A DNA stretch of 45,323 bases from positions 1-45,323 of the forward strand of contig CAMDNC010000006.1 in the NCBI GenBank assembly GCA_945902755.1, written 5' to 3'. Positions within the stretch are counted from its first letter, which is position 1. Every line of letters starts with the position of its first letter. Made by a program: the position numbers and the translations under genes. Source of the stretch: Flavipsychrobacter stenotrophus. Its GTDB lineage: Bacteria; Bacteroidota; Bacteroidia; Chitinophagales; Chitinophagaceae. The notes beneath the pieces were generated by a model. That model was not told the DNA's origin. It ran no database searches and saw only the letters and a list, made by a program, of their open reading frames with translations. Below are positions 42,543-45,323 of the stretch, piece after piece.

Positions 42543-43568
42543 TCAAGCTTCCAGCATCAAGCCTACCATTTCCTTCATCAACTCTTTATCAGAAGCTGTA
42601 CTGTTGATACCCACCGACATTGTGTTATACTTGGCTAGAAGTAAAAGACAACGCTCTACCCTACTCAATGGCCAATTTGGCAAAAGTGACATTACATCTT
42701 TAAGAAAATAGGGCGACATCCCTAATGCCGCTGCTGCTTCTTTGTCAGATTTGCCTCGTACAAAATGAGCCGAATACATGCGCGAGAAATGATTGTATAA
42801 AATACCTACCACCAATGCTAAAGGAGCACCTTTGTTGTTAGCCAGAAAAAATGACAGCATTTTATATGCTTTTTCTTTGTCGAGCGCAGTTATGGCATTG
42901 GGAAATTCGAAAACATTATACTCCTTGCTTATACCAATGTACTTTTGGATAAGCTCTACTGTAAGCTTATTTTCATTAGGTACATTTATGCGAATTTTCT
43001 CTACTTCATTTGCTATTTTTTTAAGATCACTACCTAAGTAAGATGCTAACATCTCTGCCTCCTGCCGAGCAATTGTAAAACCTATATCACCTCCATATCT
43101 TTCTATCCAGTCTGGTAGTAAATCATCCTTTATCTTGTCGGACGTAAAATGCACTCCCTTTTCCTTCACTCGCTTTACAAAACGAGTTTTGGTATCAGCT
43201 TTTTTGAAAGGGTGCTCTATCAGTAAAATAGTTGTGGGTGATGGTTTTTCTATATAACTTAATAATGCATTTAACCCTTTATCATCTTTGTCGCCACCCT
43301 TAAAGTTCGATGCATCTTTTAGTATCACTACTTGCCTTTCAGCAAACATTGGAAAACGTTTACAAGTATTAAGTACATCATTGGGGGTGGCATCCTTGCC
43401 ATAAAGAATAGTAAGATTGAAGTCCTTTTCAGCAGGACTAAGAATTTTATCTTCGAAATAGTTAGTGATTTGCTCTAAATAGTATGTTTCCTCACCATCT
43501 ATGAGGTAGACAGGGGCATACTCTCTAGTTTTTAATGTTTGTTGTATCTTTTTGTAATCGGCATTCAT
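42543..43568 (-). CDS. holA: DNA polymerase III subunit delta
   Basis: From ATG 43568 (MNADYKKIQQTLK) the product has 341 residues. The opening YAPVYLIDGEETYYLEQITNYFED, followed by FAERQVVILKDAS and ILLIEHPFKKADTK, is HolA-like. The AAA+ lid continues with LASYLGSDLKKIANEVEKI, and a helical C-terminal domain ends in a clamp-loader collar. It opens the sliding clamp in the DnaX complex. A longer frame from GTG 43610 would add 14 residues and is less likely. It is divergent from the DUF1835 gene. Confidence 0.92.
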   Translation of the reverse strand: MNADYKKIQQTLKTREYAPVYLIDGEETYYLEQITNYFEDKILSPAEKDFNLTILYGKDATPNDVLNTCKRFPMFAERQVVILKDASNFKGGDKDDKGLNALLSYIEKPSPTTILLIEHPFKKADTKTRFVKRVKEKGVHFTSDKIKDDLLPDWIERYGGDIGFTIARQEAEMLASYLGSDLKKIANEVEKIRINVPNENKLTVELIQKYIGISKEYNVFEFPNAITALDKEKAYKMLSFFLANNKGAPLALVVGILYNHFSRMYSAHFVRGKSDKEAAAALGMSPYFLKDVMSLLPNWPLSRVERCLLLLAKYNTMSVGINSTASDKELMKEMVGLMLEA

Positions 43569-43680
43569 ATAAGGTGTGAAATTAGCGAAAAAGTATGGCT
43601 TGATTATCACCCATAATTCTGCTTCTACTACGGCTAATTATCTTGGCACTAATTAGTAGTAATTATACCCATTTCCGTAT

Positions 43681-43688
43681 TATTTTTG
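43681..43688 (+). promoter_or_regulatory. TAnnTTTG -7 box of the DUF1835 gene
   Basis: TATTTTTG lies 22 bp before the ATG at 43711 in the divergent spacer with holA. Confidence 0.4.
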
Positions 43689-43710
43689 TTCACAAAAGCA
43701 ATGTTTAATA

Positions 43711-44535
43711 ATGATTTACCACATAGTAATTGGCGATATGGCTGCTTCACCTTTGGCAGATGCGATGACTAACACACCAGAATTGGCTGGTGAAATAGTG
43801 GTAATAAAAGATTTGCTAAATGTGGGGCCATTGCAGAAAACAGAAGATGACCAGAAGTTTTCTGATATTCGATCTTCTTTCTGGAGGCAAATTATATCTA
43901 CTGAAAAAAACTCTGTTAACGTAGATGACACCGAACGGATACTACAGGTAAGTGTGGCAATGAATAATAATGAAAATGCTAAAGTATGGCTATGGATAGC
44001 TCCATGGCCAGCAGATATATGCACTTGGTTGTGGCTAACAAAATATTTCGGTAAATACCCAGGCAGATTTATGGTCATCAATATTGCTGGCCTACCTTTT
44101 CTAGATGCTGAAGGCAAATTATATTATCCCAAAAACATCAGTGAACTACTACCTAAAGAAATAAGTAAAGCTAGGAAACTAGCAAGACCAGTGAGCTATG
44201 CTGAAATAGAAAACGATGCCGATGACTGGAAAAAACTAGTTGCAGAAAATGCTGGGGTCAGAGTAACGGAAGGAACCAAAAGAGTATTGTCCAAAGGAAA
44301 TGACCACTACGATAATCTTTTACTAGGCATGTGTACCGACCAATTCCAAAAGGCATCGAAAATAGTAGCGCAAACATTAACCAAACACAATATACCTACT
44401 GGCGACCTATATCTAGGTTGGCGACTTAAAGAACTGGTGTTGCAAGACAGATTAAGAACTCAAGGAGAACTGAACAAATCATTGAAAGATTTTGACATAA
44501 AACTACCTAGTGCTACACTAGAGTTTGTGGATTAA
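43711..44535 (+). CDS. DUF1835-like protein
   Basis: The 274-residue protein starts IYHIVIGDMAASPLADAM, and the first half has GEIVVIKDLLNVGPLQ and VWLWIAPWPADICTWLWLTKYFGKYPGR. This order matches DUF1835 proteins (often followed by DUF3658), which are widespread and of unknown function. The C-terminal helical part ends GDLYLGWRLKELVLQDRLRTQGEL, as in the family. It has no signal peptide. The stop is 20 bp from the convergent last gene. Confidence 0.78.
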   Translation: MIYHIVIGDMAASPLADAMTNTPELAGEIVVIKDLLNVGPLQKTEDDQKFSDIRSSFWRQIISTEKNSVNVDDTERILQVSVAMNNNENAKVWLWIAPWPADICTWLWLTKYFGKYPGRFMVINIAGLPFLDAEGKLYYPKNISELLPKEISKARKLARPVSYAEIENDADDWKKLVAENAGVRVTEGTKRVLSKGNDHYDNLLLGMCTDQFQKASKIVAQTLTKHNIPTGDLYLGWRLKELVLQDRLRTQGELNKSLKDFDIKLPSATLEFVD

Positions 44536-44555
44536 ATCTCAACATCTCAGGACTT

Positions 44556-45323
44556 CTACTGTATTTTCTCTTTGAATTGATATACTACTGTCCTCCCATT
44601 ATTTACTTTCGTGGTAGCAATAATGATGTTGCAATTCAGCTTATTGGTAAACGTATATTCAAAAGATTTGCAATTTGGATTGTTGATAGTTTTTAAGTTC
44701 TTTTGAATCACCCGCTTTATGTAAGCAATCCGTGTTTTCAAATTTGCTTTTTCTATAGTACCCATCGGCATCATCGCAAAACAAGCAGGAGGTATTTTGC
44801 CCGCAGGTTCGTCAAATTTTTTGGTTACTTTAAATTCTGGAAAATAGACAGCCCTTTCTGATACTTTTCCATTTTCACCGTACACAAAGTTTTCAGTATG
44901 AACGATGTCCTTGTTGTTATCATTAAGCCTCACCTCTTTGTATAGTTGGTTTTTGCTGTTGTAATAGTAACGGGTGTAAAACTCAATTTTCCCATTATAA
45001 TAAGAACTTTCATAAGTAACTAACTCACCAGTTTTTTTATCAGTCGAATAATCACACACTTTCTTATATGAATTCCCAGCTATGTTGTTTGTTTTTAGAT
45101 GGATAGAAATCCTATTTTTTTCATCATATTTCCAATCATTGGTTTCTTGCAATATGTCATCTTTATAAATCTCAGACTTTACAGTTTGCTTTATACTGTT
45201 CAGATAATATATTGTCTTGTATTCTGTTTTATCTTTATACCTATAGCTCAAAACCATAGATATCATGCTATCTGTAGACACATAAGTTTTAGCACTATCC
45301 GTAACATATAACCTCGCACTATC
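44556..45323 (-). CDS. Unrecognised protein with YD-like strand repeats, partial (runs off the right edge)
   Basis: The frame is open to the window edge; upstream of the GTG at 45281 it continues with DSARLYVTDSAKTY, so the start lies outside. At least 255 residues are seen, with repeating Tyr/Asp-rich strands (NDWKYDEKNRISIH, YYYNSKNQLYKE, FVYGENGKVSE), as in loose YD/Rhs-like repeats. The C-terminal domain has no known motif. It was probably secreted, but any signal peptide lies beyond the window. Confidence 0.75.
   Translation of the reverse strand, partial: DSARLYVTDSAKTYVSTDSMISMVLSYRYKDKTEYKTIYYLNSIKQTVKSEIYKDDILQETNDWKYDEKNRISIHLKTNNIAGNSYKKVCDYSTDKKTGELVTYESSYYNGKIEFYTRYYYNSKNQLYKEVRLNDNNKDIVHTENFVYGENGKVSERAVYFPEFKVTKKFDEPAGKIPPACFAMMPMGTIEKANLKTRIAYIKRVIQKNLKTINNPNCKSFEYTFTNKLNCNIIIATTKVNNGRTVVYQFKEKIQ

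Noticed and set aside
1-45323. tRNA, rRNA, CRISPR, insertion sequences, prophage
   Set aside because: I looked in all spacers and saw none of the usual signatures: no cloverleaf, no repeat-spacer array, no transposase gene. Weak or divergent ones cannot be excluded without a scan.

Overview
The window comes from an AT-rich Bacteroidota chromosome, most like the Chitinophaga group. The signs are a GldB-type gliding lipoprotein, a DUF3078 protein, a propeller-type sensor kinase and LytTR two-component pairs. TAnnTTTG boxes also lie just upstream of many starts, which is the -7 element of the Bacteroidota housekeeping sigma factor. I found no rRNA, tRNA, CRISPR array, intact insertion sequence or phage gene. 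The gene mix is mostly chromosomal housekeeping with a few accessory islands. Both edges cut through genes: an imuA-like gene on the left and an unrecognised secreted protein on the right.

Layout. (1) 1-1497: a partial SOS-mutasome gene (imuA) divergent from a LexA-like XRE/S24 repressor, with a palindrome between them. (2) 1520-3964: a doubtful small ORF and a TPR sensor histidine kinase. (3) 4472-8534: an AraC-regulated stress or catabolic operon (DUF1348, PNPOx-like, FabF, AraC) plus a carboxymuconolactone-decarboxylase-like gene. Both promoters carry the same pair of direct repeats 21 bp apart. (4) 9328-13099: a LytTR regulator and a 1013-residue propeller kinase, divergent from (5) 13290-19871, a four-gene exopolysaccharide module (bi-domain oxidoreductase, WecB, heparinase II/III-like, GT4).

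(6) 19937-29332: purine genes purE-purK and purB flank a TetR regulator, a tripartite export system (ABC, HlyD, TolC) whose ABC ATPase has lost several catalytic motifs, and an SbtA-like bicarbonate permease. A GT-like protein of unknown family follows purB. (7) 30345-37976: scpA, DUF3078, gldB, tryptophan 2,3-dioxygenase, an orphan receiver protein, a beta-helix lipoprotein and class I fructose-bisphosphate aldolase. (8) 38196-45323: a second LytS/LytTR pair, a DegT-fold enzyme with His in place of the PLP lysine and a tiny membrane partner, a LolA-like protein, holA, a DUF1835 protein and the partial last gene.

No wholly new system is proven here. The best leads are the shared AraC operator architecture, the degenerate ABC exporter, the lysine-less DegT enzyme, and the mutasome control region. 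Functions are assigned by reading motifs and remembered families; no database search was possible.
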